Part shown: positions 20,911-32,030 of the stretch, one piece after another
Layout: every line of letters starts with the position of its first letter
Numbering within the stretch: position 1 is the first letter of the stretch
Assembly: GCF_002575655.3 (NCBI RefSeq)
Contig: NC_053036.3
Location: 159,874,627 to 159,938,626, forward strand
Direction: 5' to 3'
Source: Aegilops tauschii subsp. strangulata
Lineage: Eukaryota; Streptophyta; Magnoliopsida; Poales; Poaceae
DNA length: 64,000 nucleotides
The notes under the pieces: generated by a model
Databases searched by the model: none
The model's input: the letters and a program-made list of their open reading frames with translations, nothing else
What the model was told of the DNA's origin: nothing
Position numbers and translations under genes: made by a program

Positions 20911-22540
20911 ATGCGGGGAGCTGTGTCGCCTTTGAGAGTTACACTGATATTAACAGTACCGCACCTTCACTTTGATGGCAAGCCTATAAACGAATTTCCG
21001 GTGAAGTCTCCTGTGCTAAATTTAGAAGACATTGAATGGAAAAACCTTGTTATGCACTGGTCTCGTTCCTAGGATGAGGTACTGTCTATGAAATCACATG
21101 ACAATTTGAACTTCTACTTTTCCGCATGTGCCTTACAGATCATTTTTGCAGGAAATCTGCTCGAAGAAGAATTCCGGTTTGACAAGAACGACAGGATATC
21201 GCAAATATGCTACCCGCTGCTTTGCTCTTGTTAGTACCTGTTGTCATGTATCACTGTACTTGCATACATACCTGGTTCATTATGTGACAGCAGTATGCAT
21301 GATAGCTTGCTTATCAATTGTTCGCTCCAAATTATCTGATATGTATGAATGGTTACATTAGTGTAGAATATATCCAATGCCAATGTTTTTTTAGCTCTGC
21401 ATTGTTCTTGTAAGTACATGATGTCCTTTATCAGTGTACTTATAATGACAGGTAGTTGTTCATGTACCATCACTCTGCAGCTTATTTTCCTTTGCCCTCC
21501 ATTTTCTACACATCAGATCTATATTTACTCTTACCATAAGGTTGGTACTGAAGAAGTTTAGCTGTGCATTGCTCTTGGCTGTACCTTTTGCCTGTATCGC
21601 TGCACTTACATTTATAGCTACTTGGTTATGTAGCATCACTCTTCATCTTATCTTAAATATTCTCCATTTTTTCGTATATTATCACATCTATATTTACTCT
21701 TAACAAAATGTAGAATAAAGGCAATGCTTTTGAAGAAGATTTTGTGATAAACTTCTTGAATTGCACCCCCATCAGCATGGACAAGGCCTTTATAGAGCCT
21801 GTCTTCACCAATAATGTAAGTTTGTCCATCTCAAGCCTTCAAACTTTGTTGTATATATTTGGTTAGGCATGACTGCAACAGCTGTTTATTTTTGGTGTTT
21901 GCATCAAATTGCTTGTTTAAAGTTTATTATGTAGTTCATAAACAAAAGTTTGTCCTTTCTCAATTTAAGTTTTCAGTTGTACAACCAAGTTCATTCTTCA
22001 TACCATGTAAATTAAACTATACAGAGCAAGTGATCTTCTTTTGCACTGCATGTATGCTTCTGTTCTTCATCCGTAATCCAGTTGTGTGGTGAACCTACCC
22101 ACTAAAGCACAATGTCATATTCTGCAATGTCTTAACTATGAACAATGTCATATCATTCTACTATTATTTAAACCGTCTCTTTATTTGCCAATCTAAAATG
22201 GTATAAATTGACAGCACACTAACCATTGATACTTATGAGTTCTTGATGTGTAATCCATTGGTGTCGTGAAGCTGCCAACTCCTTCACAATGTCATTTCCT
22301 GCCATGTCTTGACCTGAACAATACCATATTGTGTTAATGTAATTTCAAACTGTGTCACTTTATTCGTCAGTAAGAAATGTGATGAATTGTCCGCACTGAT
22401 ACTTTTATGTGCAAAACCTGTCATCTGTCTGCTTATTTATCTTTCAGAGTGAGGAAGATATAAGTGTTGAACAAGCGCAGTCTCATCATCTTGCTCAGCT
22501 GTTTGCGCTGCAGCTCCCCAGCAGGGCTAACCTTTCTTGA
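20911..22540 (+). pseudogene. 3' part of a multi-exon gene, broken
   Basis: Four exons can be joined by phase. Exon A (ATG 20911, or acceptor at 20957, to 21078) reads HLHFDGKPINEFPVKSPVLN and contains an in-frame TAG at 21070-21072 before the donor GAG|GTACTG. Exon B (21139-21229) reads IIFAGNLLEEEFRFDKNDRI. Exon C (21721, alternatively 21714, to 21815) reads NAFEEDFVINFLNCTPISMD and ends at a strong GTAAGT. Exon D (22448-22540) reads SEEDISVEQAQSHHLAQLFA and ends in TGA. Phases agree (0, 1, 0), so this derives from a real spliced gene. The internal stop fits a CAG-to-TAG change. The family is not recognised. A Tourist-like fragment (20824-20870) abuts exon A. Either a pseudogene or a fragment captured by a transposon. 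Confidence 0.55.
21213..21713 (+). repeat. Threefold tandem repeat covering an exon end and intron
   Basis: Three units of roughly 170 bases start near 21213, 21390 and 21560. Shared landmarks are TT.(T/C)TCTTG followed by TAxGTAC, TATCxCTGxACTT and, in two units, TCTATATTTACTCTTA. The first unit starts inside exon B, so its donor (CTT|GTTAGT) aligns with a second donor-like CTT|GTAAGT at about 21408. The repeat may offer alternative splice donors. Confidence 0.6.
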
Positions 22541-22780
22541 AATCTATTGAAGTGTTGTCGGTTTTGTATATTATTTTGTCGGCGTGTTTATTTGCACTAG
22601 TGGCGATCTTTGATGCCCAGTGTATGTAATCTGCCGTCTGCTTGTGCTTTATTATCATAGTGGCGAACTTTGATGCCCAGTGGATGTAATATGCCGTAAT
22701 TTCTTTATTGTATAGTCTAGGTTTTTTCTTATTCACGATGCTGCAGTTATTTTACTGTATATATATCCTATTTTCATAGT
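22541..22780 (+). repeat. 3' flank with a 60-bp direct duplication
   Basis: TAGTGGCGATCTTTGATGCC (22599) and TAGTGGCGAACTTTGATGCC (22659) begin two 40-base copies with a period of 60, each ending TGTAATxTGCCGT. TGTAA-type signals make this a plausible 3' UTR of the gene ending at 22540. Confidence 0.7.
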
Positions 22781-24137
22781 AAACCGGCCAAACTGTAAAA
22801 TTACGGTACATAATCGGGCCGTCATGCAATCACGATGTAGGTTGGGCCTGAAACGTGCCGAACAGCTCACGGGCCGGCAGCAGCCCGAAATGAACCCCGA
22901 CCCATGATTGTGCGAATCAAATCACGGGCTTTTAACATGCCAAAATTGTCTCGGTCCTTGTTTGGCCCAATCAGATATCGGCTGCGAGCAGGCCAAATGC
23001 AAACCGGGCCGTAGTTAGGCCCAACTATATGACGGGCTTTTAACAGGCCGAAATTAATATAGGGCCGAAATGTTAAACGGGGCCTTAACAGGCCAAAACT
23101 AATATCAGGCCAAATTACTAAGTGGGCCTTTAGCAAGTGGGCCCAAAAGCATAGTGTCTAGTTGACGGGCCGAATCTGATATGGGCCATAATTGAGCCCA
23201 AAGCCTCTTAAAGGGCCGGACCTGATCCGGGCCGTAATTTGGCCCAGAACGTGGTAGGCTTTTAACGGGCCGGATCTCATATGGGCCACTATTAGGCCCG
23301 GAGCGTGGCAGGCCGTTAATGGACCGGATCAAATATGGGCCGACATTTGGCCCAAAACATGGCAGCCAGTTAATGGGCCGGCCTACTAGGGTCCTCAAAA
23401 TCTTGTGGGCCTACAGCTGGGCCGGCCCATTAATGTCGGTGAAATCTCGTGGGCCTTTAGCTGGGCTGGCCCATTATGATCCGCAAGAATCTTGTGGGCC
23501 TTTACCTGGGCCGGCCCATTATGGCACACAAAAATCTTGTGGGCCTTTACCTGGGCCGGCCCATTATGGCCCGCAAAATCTTGTGGGCCTTTAGCTGGGC
23601 CAGCCCATTATGGTCCGCAAAATCTCGTGGGCCTTTAGCTAGGTCAGCCCATTATGGTCCGCAAAATCTTGTGGGCCTTCAGTTGGGCCGGCCCATTTAA
23701 ACTTGATGGGCCGGTCCACGTGTCAACATATCATAGGCGCGTCTCGCCCATTGGATGAGTGACACGTGCCAACGCGGACCTGACACGTGTCTCCTCCAGC
23801 CAATGATGATTTTACACGTGGAAAATCCCCATTGGTCGGGGCTGTTAACGGGTTATCGGATCCAAAACCCGACCCGATAGCTTAACGGCGTTCCGTTACG
23901 GTGGATGCCACGTGTCGGTCACCCTTGACGAAAGCACTTCTGTGACGCGCGATTTATCATCATGGAAGTGGACACTTCCGTGATGATAATTTTGGTAATG
24001 TCATGGAACACTTCTACGACAGCACAGGTATGACTATCTTGATTCTGTCATAAATTTGTCATGGATGTACATGCATGACAAAAAATGCGACCTACTGTGA
24101 CAAACATGTATCATCACGGAAGTGTATTTTTTTGTAG
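22781..24137. mobile_element. CACTA transposon, one terminus with subterminal repeats
   Basis: The right edge reads TTTTTTTGTAGTG, the inverse of CACTACAAAAAAATACACTT, a typical CACTA (En/Spm) end. The region 23390-23700 contains seven copies of a unit of about 60 bases with GTGGGCCTTTAGCTGGGCCG and GCCCATTATGG.CCGCAAAAT. Looser GGGCCG/GGCCC motifs continue left to about 22800. Such arrays bind the TNPA-type protein in CACTA elements. No left CACTA end and no transposase were found, so the element is truncated or deleted on that side. ORFs across the array are artefacts of the repeat. Confidence 0.75.
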
Positions 24138-24138
24138 T

Positions 24139-26783
24139 GTCATATGCTGACTGCCTTCATACAAGAAGAGAAATGGAAATTTGAGAAGGCCAGGTAGATC
24201 AAGAAAGCGCAGTATAAGAAGGAGCATTTTCTGAAGAAACACGTTGTCTCTATGACAACTGAAGAACTTGTCAATATTCAATCTGAGATCAAGAAACTCA
24301 GTGATGAATTTGACGTATACCGCGCTGACTGGCTTGGAGCCAAAGTCCGTTTTGTGAAGTTGACAGAAAAGTTCACTCCAAATGTTGCAGCTCCGTCGCA
24401 ACCAGAAATTCCTCAGGCTGAAGCATCTGCTCAGCCGACTAAAGAACATGCCAGCACCGCTGATGACATTCAGGCTGCTGAAGAAAATGTGAGTTCCAGG
24501 GCTGATGACTGCATTCCAGCCGCTGATGAAATTGCCAGGGCATCCACTAGTTGTGCGCCTGAAGAAAATGAAGAGGTCAGGGCAACTGCATCAGTTGTGC
24601 CTGAAGAAACTCAACCAAATTCCGCTGCTCCTCCTGCGCCTACCCCAACTCCGATGCTTCCATCTGCTTCAGATGTGAAGAAGACTAAGGCTGCAGAGCG
24701 TGCAGCAGTGAAGAAAAGGAAGGCATCAACTTCATCAGATTCTTCAGCTCCGAAGAAGATGAAGTCTTTGACCAGCTCGTTTGCAAACCCCATTGATGTT
24801 GTTCCTATCTCAACCATGCCATCAAAGGACCTTGTTCCTTATGATGAAGAATATGTGATTCCTAGCGAATTCGATGAAGAAAATCCTTCTGCTGCTTCGT
24901 CAGAGCAGTTGGATGAAGAAATTGAAGTGGATGCACTCCCTTCAACTCCAGTTGTTTCCTCGCCTATGCCTCAGTTTACTGCTGAAGAGGCCGGCGTCGA
25001 AGAAATGGAAGATGAGGATGTGGACATTGGCTGTACCACACCTGTGCTGAATGATGACTTTTGGGAAAGTCAGCACCCTAACTCTCCACTGTTCACACCG
25101 TTGCAACAGATTCCTCAGTCCCCAGTAACTACAGTTCAAATGGGATCTGATGAACCACATGCCACACGGTCTGTCCATGAAGAAATTCCAGCCACTAGTG
25201 TTGAAGAAAATGTAAATGAAGAATTGAAGACCCAGGCTGTCACTGAAGAAGAAGCTGAAACTCCTCAGCCTGTGGAGCCTGAGATTGTGATTCCTGAGGT
25301 AATAATGCAATTGACTGACACTCCTCAGCCCAAACCAAAGGATCCATTCTCAAAGAAGCGGAAATTCAAGGCTGATGATTTCTTCGGCGAGCACGTGTTC
25401 TTCACTGACTACAATCCCTGTGATTCTGCTCGTCTTAGAAGGAAGCGCTTCTAGACCGCCAGCCAGACCAACTTCTATTCTTCACTGCTCTTCAACAAGG
25501 ACAAAGTCTTCGACCACGAGCATATTCCTCATGTGGACATGGAATCACTGCCATGCTTCACACCTGTCCTCAGTGTGCTCCATGACACAAGCCTCCTCAA
25601 CTTTTGCACAGACATAGTTGATTGGAATGAAGAGCTCATTCTTCAATTCTACGCAACACTTCACATCACAGGAGATGCTGACGATGCGAACTCCTGGGTT
25701 TTGGACTGGATGACCAAAAACACTCACTACAAAGCACCGGCCTCTGAATTACTTCACGCCCTGCCCATCAGTCCTCCACCTGAAGGAGCTCGTTGCATGT
25801 ACCAAGAGCCTGAGCTTACAGATCACTATATGCAAGTGCTGATGAAGCCATTGAAACCTGGTCAAGCCTCAAGGACAAAATTCCTCGTGAAGGAATTGCA
25901 GTATGTACCAAGGACAATCTATCGCATTCTGACGAAGACTATGAGTCCAATCAAAGGCCACGACTCATCTCATGAGGAAATTGTTGGCATCATGAAGAAT
26001 CTGGTATTCAACATCATTCATGGCATACCCGTCAACTATCATGATTTCTTCATGAGGACTCTGGAAAATGTTGCACTTTCTCCGTTTGAGCTGAAGCCTT
26101 ATGCACCTTGGATTATGAGATTCCTCAGGATAAGGTCTTCACTCAACTACAAGGCTGATTTTCAGAATCACCTCAGTTACTTGCCCCCGATTGAAGTCCT
26201 CAAGCGGACCTATTCCTCAGCTGATGAAAAGGGCAAGGCACCAGCTGTTATTGATGAAGGCATTCGTCCATTGGATGGTCAGTTTCGCAATGCTGCATCT
26301 TATTTCACCAATGATGACTCTGCCACTCATGATTCTGCTGCCCATGCCTCCAAGCCAAATCCTCAAGCCACTGCTCCTCCTGTGATGACTGACCGTGAGC
26401 TTCTGCTAAGTCTTCACCAGAAGGTGGATCGAAACCATAAATGGGTTAAGCGTCAGTTTGGTTCAATTCTTCACAACATGACTGCTACACATAATGCAGT
26501 GAAGAAAAATCATTACTACCTCCATGAAGTCTTCAGTCGCACCTGGGCTATTCTGTCACATGTATATGGTGAAGAAGATCTGAAGCAAATGGGTCTCAAG
26601 GAGGACTTTGACTGGTCTGCACCTCCACCGAAGAAATACAAGAAGGTCAAGGTTCCTTCCTTGGTGGCCAGCTCCTATTCTTCATCGCGCGACACCGATG
26701 AGCATGAAGACTTGGACGACACTGCAGCAGGCCCTACATCAACAAACGACCCCAACAACGCTGGCGCTCCTTCATCAACTTGA
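24139..26783 (+). pseudogene. Env-like-position ORF with two in-frame TAG stops
   Basis: One continuous frame runs from the truncation point to a TGA at 26781-26783, interrupted only by TAG at 24195-24197 and TAG at 25452-25454. An ATG at 24252 starts MTTEELVNIQSEIKKLSDEF. The first 400 residues are acidic and rich in Glu, Pro, Ser and Ala, with a basic KKRKASTSSDSSAPKKMK stretch near residue 160. The part after the second stop is more globular: LHITGDADDANSWVLDWMT, then a coiled region LLLSLHQKVDRNHKWVKRQF. No signal peptide or membrane segment is evident, so 'env-like' refers only to position. Both stops are one C-to-T change from CAG, as expected of methylated CHG sites in a silenced element. 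Confidence 0.6.
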
Positions 26784-26836
26784 TATTCTTCAGGGGTGTT
26801 AGTCCTCATTTTTGATCCTTTTGGTCATTCGATGAC

Positions 26837-27303
26837 AAAGGGGGAGAAATTTGAGTTAGTCTTCAAGCGGGTCTATCTTATATGGGCGTTTTTTCTTAAG
26901 TTACAACTCTCGTTCTTCCGATGACTTTGCTGGATCGAGTTGTAAACTTAAACTCTATGGTGGCCTGATACTTTTGCTGAGCTTTTCTGCATGCTTATTC
27001 CTCATTAATGTTTATGCACGCATGCTGAATTACATCAGTCACCATATTTCATCATGCATTTCAAATTCTTCATATTATATGTCAAATGCGTGTATGAATT
27101 ACAAGATATAGGGGGAGATCTCCATGATTCAACCCTTGAAGTGTGCATTGCTTCAAAAGCAAATTCCTCACTATGCACATCTTCAGGGGGAGTTCTTCTA
27201 TATCTTGCAATCAAATTTCTCAGTATCAGTATTTACACTTCATATGTTTATCCCGGTTGAAAACTTAACCTATATTGTCATCAATCACCAAAAAGGGGGA
27301 GAA
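26837..27303 (+). promoter_or_regulatory. Multiple polypurine tracts before the 3' LTR
   Basis: Four related tracts occur: ACAAAGGGGGAGAAA (about 26836), TAGGGGGAGATC (27108), TCAGGGGGAGTTC (27184) and AAAAAGGGGGAGAA (27290-27303). The last abuts the LTR and is the presumed primer for plus-strand DNA synthesis. Repeated purine tracts at this position are a described feature of Sireviruses. Confidence 0.7.
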
Positions 27304-28795
27304 TGTAAGTGCATCTAGTGCCCCTTACTGATTTTGGTGTATTGAAGACTTATAGGTTAAGGGACTAATGTGTTTATGAGTGTACACAGGTCTATAAGTC
27401 TATGAGAAGTTTGATATTTACAGAGAAAGTCGAACCCTAAATATGAAGTTCTTCGACTGAAGACTTTGGATTTCTGAAGACTTTCTGAAGACTTTGAAAG
27501 TGAAGAAATTGGTGTGACCTTGAAGACTTGGTATTCATTTGAGGAACATGAAGCGTGAAGACTTTTGTTTTCGTAGTTTCATTTTCTCTTTCTTGAGTCA
27601 TAGGAAACACCGTACTGTTAAAGGGGGTCGAGGAAATACTAAGGAAAAATTTGCAAGTGATGCTCAACTCAAAATCCTACACCTACCAATCCCTTCGAGT
27701 GAAGCCATTGGAAATCTCATACAGTTCAGTCAATTTCTTCAGTGACAGAGACGAAGTTCTTCTGGTCGCTGAGGAATTTGTTCTGACTGAGGAGTTAGGA
27801 ATTCGCCAGTGTGGATTGCCTACACAGTGAGGAACATGATAGCCCTGAGGTATTTGATACTCAAAATTCCGACCGTTGCTATGCTACACGCCAGCTGTCC
27901 CAAAATATCTACCCACCTAACGGTCATATCATTGAAGGGCATTTATGTGTTATCATGTCGGGCTCCCTAGGCTATAAATAGCCGCCCCCTACAACCTCTA
28001 GTTGGTTGGCTGCTCCGAGAGAAACTGACACTTGTCATTTGAGAGCATCCCATCCTCCGAGGACTTTGAGCAAAAATCATCGAGTGAGGAAAACCCAAAC
28101 CCAAACACCTACAAACCCAAAGTGATTGAGCATCATTGAAGAGATTGATCCTGCGTGGATCCGACGCTTGTTACCTTTGAAGACTGTGCTTCTTCCAGAC
28201 GGTTAGGCGTCATGGTCTAGAGCATCCAAGAGGAATTGTGGATCGCCGAGTGATTGAGTTTGTGAAGGTTCGGAAGTCACCTGAAGACTTACCACGAGTG
28301 ATTGGGCGAGGTTTGTGTGACCTTAGCTCAAGGAGAATACGGTGAGGACTGTGTGTCCTCAGGTTTAAATACCTAGCGCTCGAACCAGATGTACAACTGA
28401 GACAGCAGTTGGAACTGGTCTACCAAATCATTGTCTTCACCAAGCTTACTGGTTCTATTTCCTCAACTCTTTCACTTCCTCATTACTGTGTTGTGCACTT
28501 GTTCAGATATGTGTTTGAAGACTTTGACTGAAGACTTTCTCAATCTCCTCAGTTCAATTTCTTCATTTTGTTTGTCTTCATCCTGTGTTATCCTGTGTTT
28601 ACGCTTTCTGTACTCTGTGTTTGTCTTCATTTCATCATGATGACCATGCATGTGTTCTGCTATGTTTACTTTTGAGTACTTATTCCGCTGCAAGTAGTTC
28701 TTCACTAAGGAATTTCCTCACCTGCAAATTCCTCAGTGAAGAATTCATAAAAATCGCCTATTCACCCCCCCTCTAGTCGATATAACGCACTTTCA
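27304..28795 (+). repeat. 3' LTR of the Sirevirus-like element
   Basis: The LTR starts TGTAAGTGCATCTAG directly after the purine tract and ends GCACTTTCA; TGTAAGTGC and TGAAAGTGC form short inverted ends. Length is 1492 bases. A TATA box (CTATAAATA, 27971-27979) lies in the middle, as in a U3/R boundary. The 5 bases after it are CCTCT; the matching target duplication is not available because the 5' end is lost. Confidence 0.75.
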
Positions 28796-29098
28796 CCTCT
28801 TGGTAGATTCTGCCGGAGCTTTTGTTGAATAAAACTCCCCATATTTCCCGTAAAAAAGACTAAGAGAAAAAAAATCGATAAAAAACATTCAATAATGCTA
28901 AATGTACAAAGAGTTACACGCAATTACATGCTGACTAGAATTCTTTCTTTCTAACTAACCTCTCCCCCGTAAACCTATGTATGTGTACCACTGCAAAAAA
29001 AACTATGTATATGTAGCACAAGAATATTAGACGAACGGTTCAACTGTGCCGTAACTCAGCTTAACACACGGTTCGTAGTTCAATTCACCTTGTTACCA
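28796..29098. other. Spacer between two elements
   Basis: About 300 bases of AT-rich sequence with no ORF or repeat that I can identify. Confidence 0.4.
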
Positions 29099-29666
29099 TT
29101 TCCATGAGAGGTAAATACACCACAAGTCATAGAACTTGCACGCGACGGTCAGTTTGGTGCACAAACTTGTAAAATATGTGTTTTCGGTCATCTAACTTGT
29201 CCTTCCGTTTATATACGGTGCTTTCTACCGTATTCGGCCATATCATGTGCACACATGGGAGGGGCCCACTGTCAGTGGTGGGTAATCCGCGTGCACTGTT
29301 TTTCTTCTTCAGAAAGCACCATTGCATTTTATTTATTTACACAAAAAATCCTCAAATAAAATAAAATATACTCGACCGGCAGCGGGATTCGAACACAAGA
29401 CCTGCCACATTTTACCTCCCCTAAATAGCCACTTGACATCCTTACCATTGACGTTTATAAGCGACAAGTAGTTTTATATAAGACGCAGGCCGTACGATTT
29501 AAAATTGAAACCAAACAAGAAACAGGGAAATCACCGGTTCGAACCTATGACCACATAAGCTCGCCGTGTGTGCGAGCACCAACCATCCGGCCACAATGAG
29601 TTTAAAAAAAATCATCCACAATGACATTTAAATAGATTTTTTTGGAATCAAATGCAACTGATTGCA

Positions 29667-30233
29667 TTACTCTGTGGACGAAGCTGACTCGCTCGCCACT
29701 AAATCTTGTACATCTGGGGGTACATTGTCTGTGTTTAACACTTCATACAGATTCATGGTACATCCCATACTTGCTAGTACATGAGCTACTCTATTACAGT
29801 TCCTGCTAGCAAAACTGAAACTAAACTGATCAAAATTTTGCTTCAGGAACACTTTCAGCTCTGCTACCCTATATATCACTGATCGGTCTCGCTCATTTTG
29901 CTCTACACCTTGTTTTAGTGACATGGAGTCAGTTTCGAAGCAAATAACAGTGATTCCTTTAGACGCGGCTAGCTGGGCACCATTAGTAGCAGCCAATATT
30001 TCAGCATGTAGAAGATTAATTAAATTCTCAAGCCTTCTTGCTCCACACGCCTGAACAACTCCCTTATGATCCCGGATAACAGCACCCCATCCACCACTAT
30101 TTGTTTGAGGATGAAAGCCGCCATCAATGTTCATCTTCATCGCTCCATGCTGAGGCGGTTTCCACCGATCTTGACATGTTTTCTTGAGCTCCTTTTCCTT
30201 CATAAAAGCTTGGCAATATTCATTAGTCTGCAT
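29667..30233 (-). CDS. RNase H-like domain protein (RVT_3 type)
   Basis: An uninterrupted 188-residue frame starts at an ATG and ends in TGA. It matches the plant RNase H fold found in LINE-derived genes and 'putative ribonuclease H' proteins: MNIDGGFH (Asp37), then GGWGAVIRDHKG, HAEILAATNGAQLA (Glu78), CFETDS (Asp102) and SRNCNRVAHVLA (Asn147, His151). The fourth acidic position is His, common in this plant family and of uncertain effect on catalysis. The first 25 residues (EKELKKTCQDRWKPP) are the usual lead-in, so the ORF is the C-terminal domain of a longer ancestor. It lies wholly inside the MULE, which suggests capture. Expression is unknown. Confidence 0.75.
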   Translation of the reverse strand: MQTNEYCQAFMKEKELKKTCQDRWKPPQHGAMKMNIDGGFHPQTNSGGWGAVIRDHKGVVQACGARRLENLINLLHAEILAATNGAQLAASKGITVICFETDSMSLKQGVEQNERDRSVIYRVAELKVFLKQNFDQFSFSFASRNCNRVAHVLASMGCTMNLYEVLNTDNVPPDVQDLVASESASSTE

Positions 30234-30454
30234 AATTAACAGTGTAATATATCATCATTACTTCGTACTTTACTTTCTTCTCTAATATTATTCCTTTCAT
30301 TCCACCACTGCCACGGAAGTACTATCACCTTGATTTTTTTCTTCTTCTTCTAGCTTGAGGACTTCATTTAGATAAATCCAATTTATCTTATGTATTCTTC
30401 TTTCTTTTTCTATTTAAGAAAATTACTTATATTCTAGATAAACATTTTGGACAA

Positions 30455-31035
30455 ACCAACTAGATTTTTTTGTTCATGTAATTTTAAATTTAAAAATATA
30501 GACAAAACCAAATATAGTGCAGAGTGAGTTTACGTATTTTTTTTGGACAAATCAACTAAATTTTTGTTTGTATTCAAATAATTAAAAAATAAAAATATGG
30601 ATAAAAGTTAATATGCACAATGAATATACACATTTTTTGGGGACAAATAAAAAAATGTTTGAATTCGAATAATTTGAAATTTGAAAATCTAGAGAAAAGG
30701 AAATATGGCCCAGAATGAATGTAAGTATTTTTTTGGAAAAAACAACTAATTTTTGTTTGAATTTAATAAAAAATCAGTGGACATTTTGTTTGAATTCGAA
30801 TAATTAAAAAATGGAAATCTATATAAGAAAATATAGGTCCGAATGAATTTATGTAACTTTCCAGAAAAATTTAATATTTTTTATTTGAATTCGAATAATT
30901 TTAAATTAAAAATCTATATAAAAGAAAATTTAGTGCAGAATGAGTGTACGTAATTTTCTTTCGAACAAATCGGCGGAAATTTTGTTTGAATCTGAATAAT
31001 TTTAAATTCCAAAATCTAGAGAAAAGAATATATAT
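30455..31035. repeat. AT-rich tandem array inside the MULE
   Basis: Five to six degenerate units of about 95-105 bases share GAATTCGAATAATTxxAAAxT, AAATCTA.A.A.AAA, CAGAATGA.TxTACGTA and a TTTTTTGGA.AAA.CAACTAA stretch. Unit starts are near 30478, 30577, 30668, 30800, 30892 and 30995. No coding potential. Confidence 0.75.
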
Positions 31036-31483
31036 TCAGAATGCGTACTTTTATCCAAGAGGTGATACACCTTAATAGTCCAAAAGCAAGCACGATCAGT
31101 TGCGGTGGTTAGGTTGCTAGCGCCATTACAACTGGTCACTTGTTCAAACTCGCTCCGTCCCATTTTTTCCAGCCCAATATTTACAACGTACACTGACGGG
31201 TGGGACCCAGCGAGCAACTATTGTTGGAGTGCTTTTGTACAAAGTAAAAAAATAAAGGTCTTTCTGCAGAAAAAACATCATGTGCACTAGCCAATGACAA
31301 GGGGCCCTGGCGCCACTGGCATGCCACATAGGCGGCGAATACACACACGTACGGGAAATGTGACCGCATTTGCACGCCCGTGTAAATTTGATGACCAAAA
31401 ACACGTATTTTGTAAATTTATGCACCAAACTGATCGTCCCGCGCAAATTATGAGACTTGCGGTGTATTTACCTCTTTCCATGA

Positions 31484-32030
31484 TACCGTTGGTGCTTCGT
31501 CGCAGAAAATGATACAGTTGGTACGGTTGCCCTACCTCGACAACTCACCTGTGGACCGATGCTGAGCAGCTGCACATGGCGGCCACATGGTCCAATCATT
31601 CCACCCTTTGGATCGCTCACCCAATTAACAACCTGGCGTCTCCAAACAAACCATGCAAGTACATGTACTACCACACAAAAAATGAGAAAAATCCTCAAGA
31701 CTGTTCTTCAGAAAACAGAAGGCCTATTTGGTTTCCAAATTGCATTGCTCAAAGATCTTGATACATTTTTCACCTCTTACAAAACAAAAACCACCAGCTC
31801 GGAGCTTGGATAGTTGGAAGTTTTGCCGGTAACAGATGCGGAGCGTGCATCAAATCGATCTTCGTATGACAAATTGGACGTTGAACAGAGTTAATTTGGT
31901 ATCGTTTCTTTTGTATACTGTGGTTTTATTAGCACGAATTTTTCGGACGAAAGACCTGGTGACGGGAAATGCAAAGATTCATCATCTCAATGGCATGCAT
32001 CAGAACAGTCAAGACTTGACGTTTAAGCTG
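31484..32030. other. Spacer between the MULE and the AGP gene
   Basis: No gene or repeat end can be supported. The right part (about 31990-32090) is probably the 3' flank of the minus-strand arabinogalactan-peptide gene. Confidence 0.4.

Larger units (their letters stand above)
24139..28795 (+). mobile_element. Sirevirus-like Copia element, 3' part
   Basis: From the CACTA edge rightwards lie an ORF region placed where env-like genes occur, a run of purine tracts, and a 3' LTR. The 5' LTR, gag and pol are absent, apparently removed or displaced by the CACTA end at 24137. The ORF position after pol, several polypurine tracts before the LTR and an LTR ending in CCCCCCCTCTAGTCGATATA fit the Sirevirus (Maximus/SIRE) lineage. 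That assignment is from memory of the family, without a search. Confidence 0.65.
29108..31474. mobile_element. Mutator-like element (Pack-MULE type), complete
   Basis: The element is 2367 bases long and flanked by the exact 9-base target duplication TTTCCATGA (29099-29107, 31475-31483), the size made by Mutator transposases. Its ends are long inverted repeats: GAGGTAAATACACCACAAGT on the left and GAGGTAAATACACCGCAAGT on the right (reverse-complemented). Similarity continues for about 200 bases (CAGTTTGGTGCA, TGTTTT.GGTCAT, GTGCACATG). There is no transposase. Inside are an RNase H-like ORF on the minus strand and an AT-rich tandem array. A non-autonomous MULE carrying gene-derived sequence is a Pack-MULE. 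Confidence 0.85.

Noticed and set aside
22867..23700. Overlapping ORFs on both strands (GPLAGLAHYGPQ-type repeats)
   Set aside because: They follow the CACTA subterminal repeat unit.
24195..25454. Programmed stop-codon readthrough in the Sirevirus-like ORF
   Set aside because: Both TAG codons are explained by CAG deamination, and no readthrough context or conservation can be shown.
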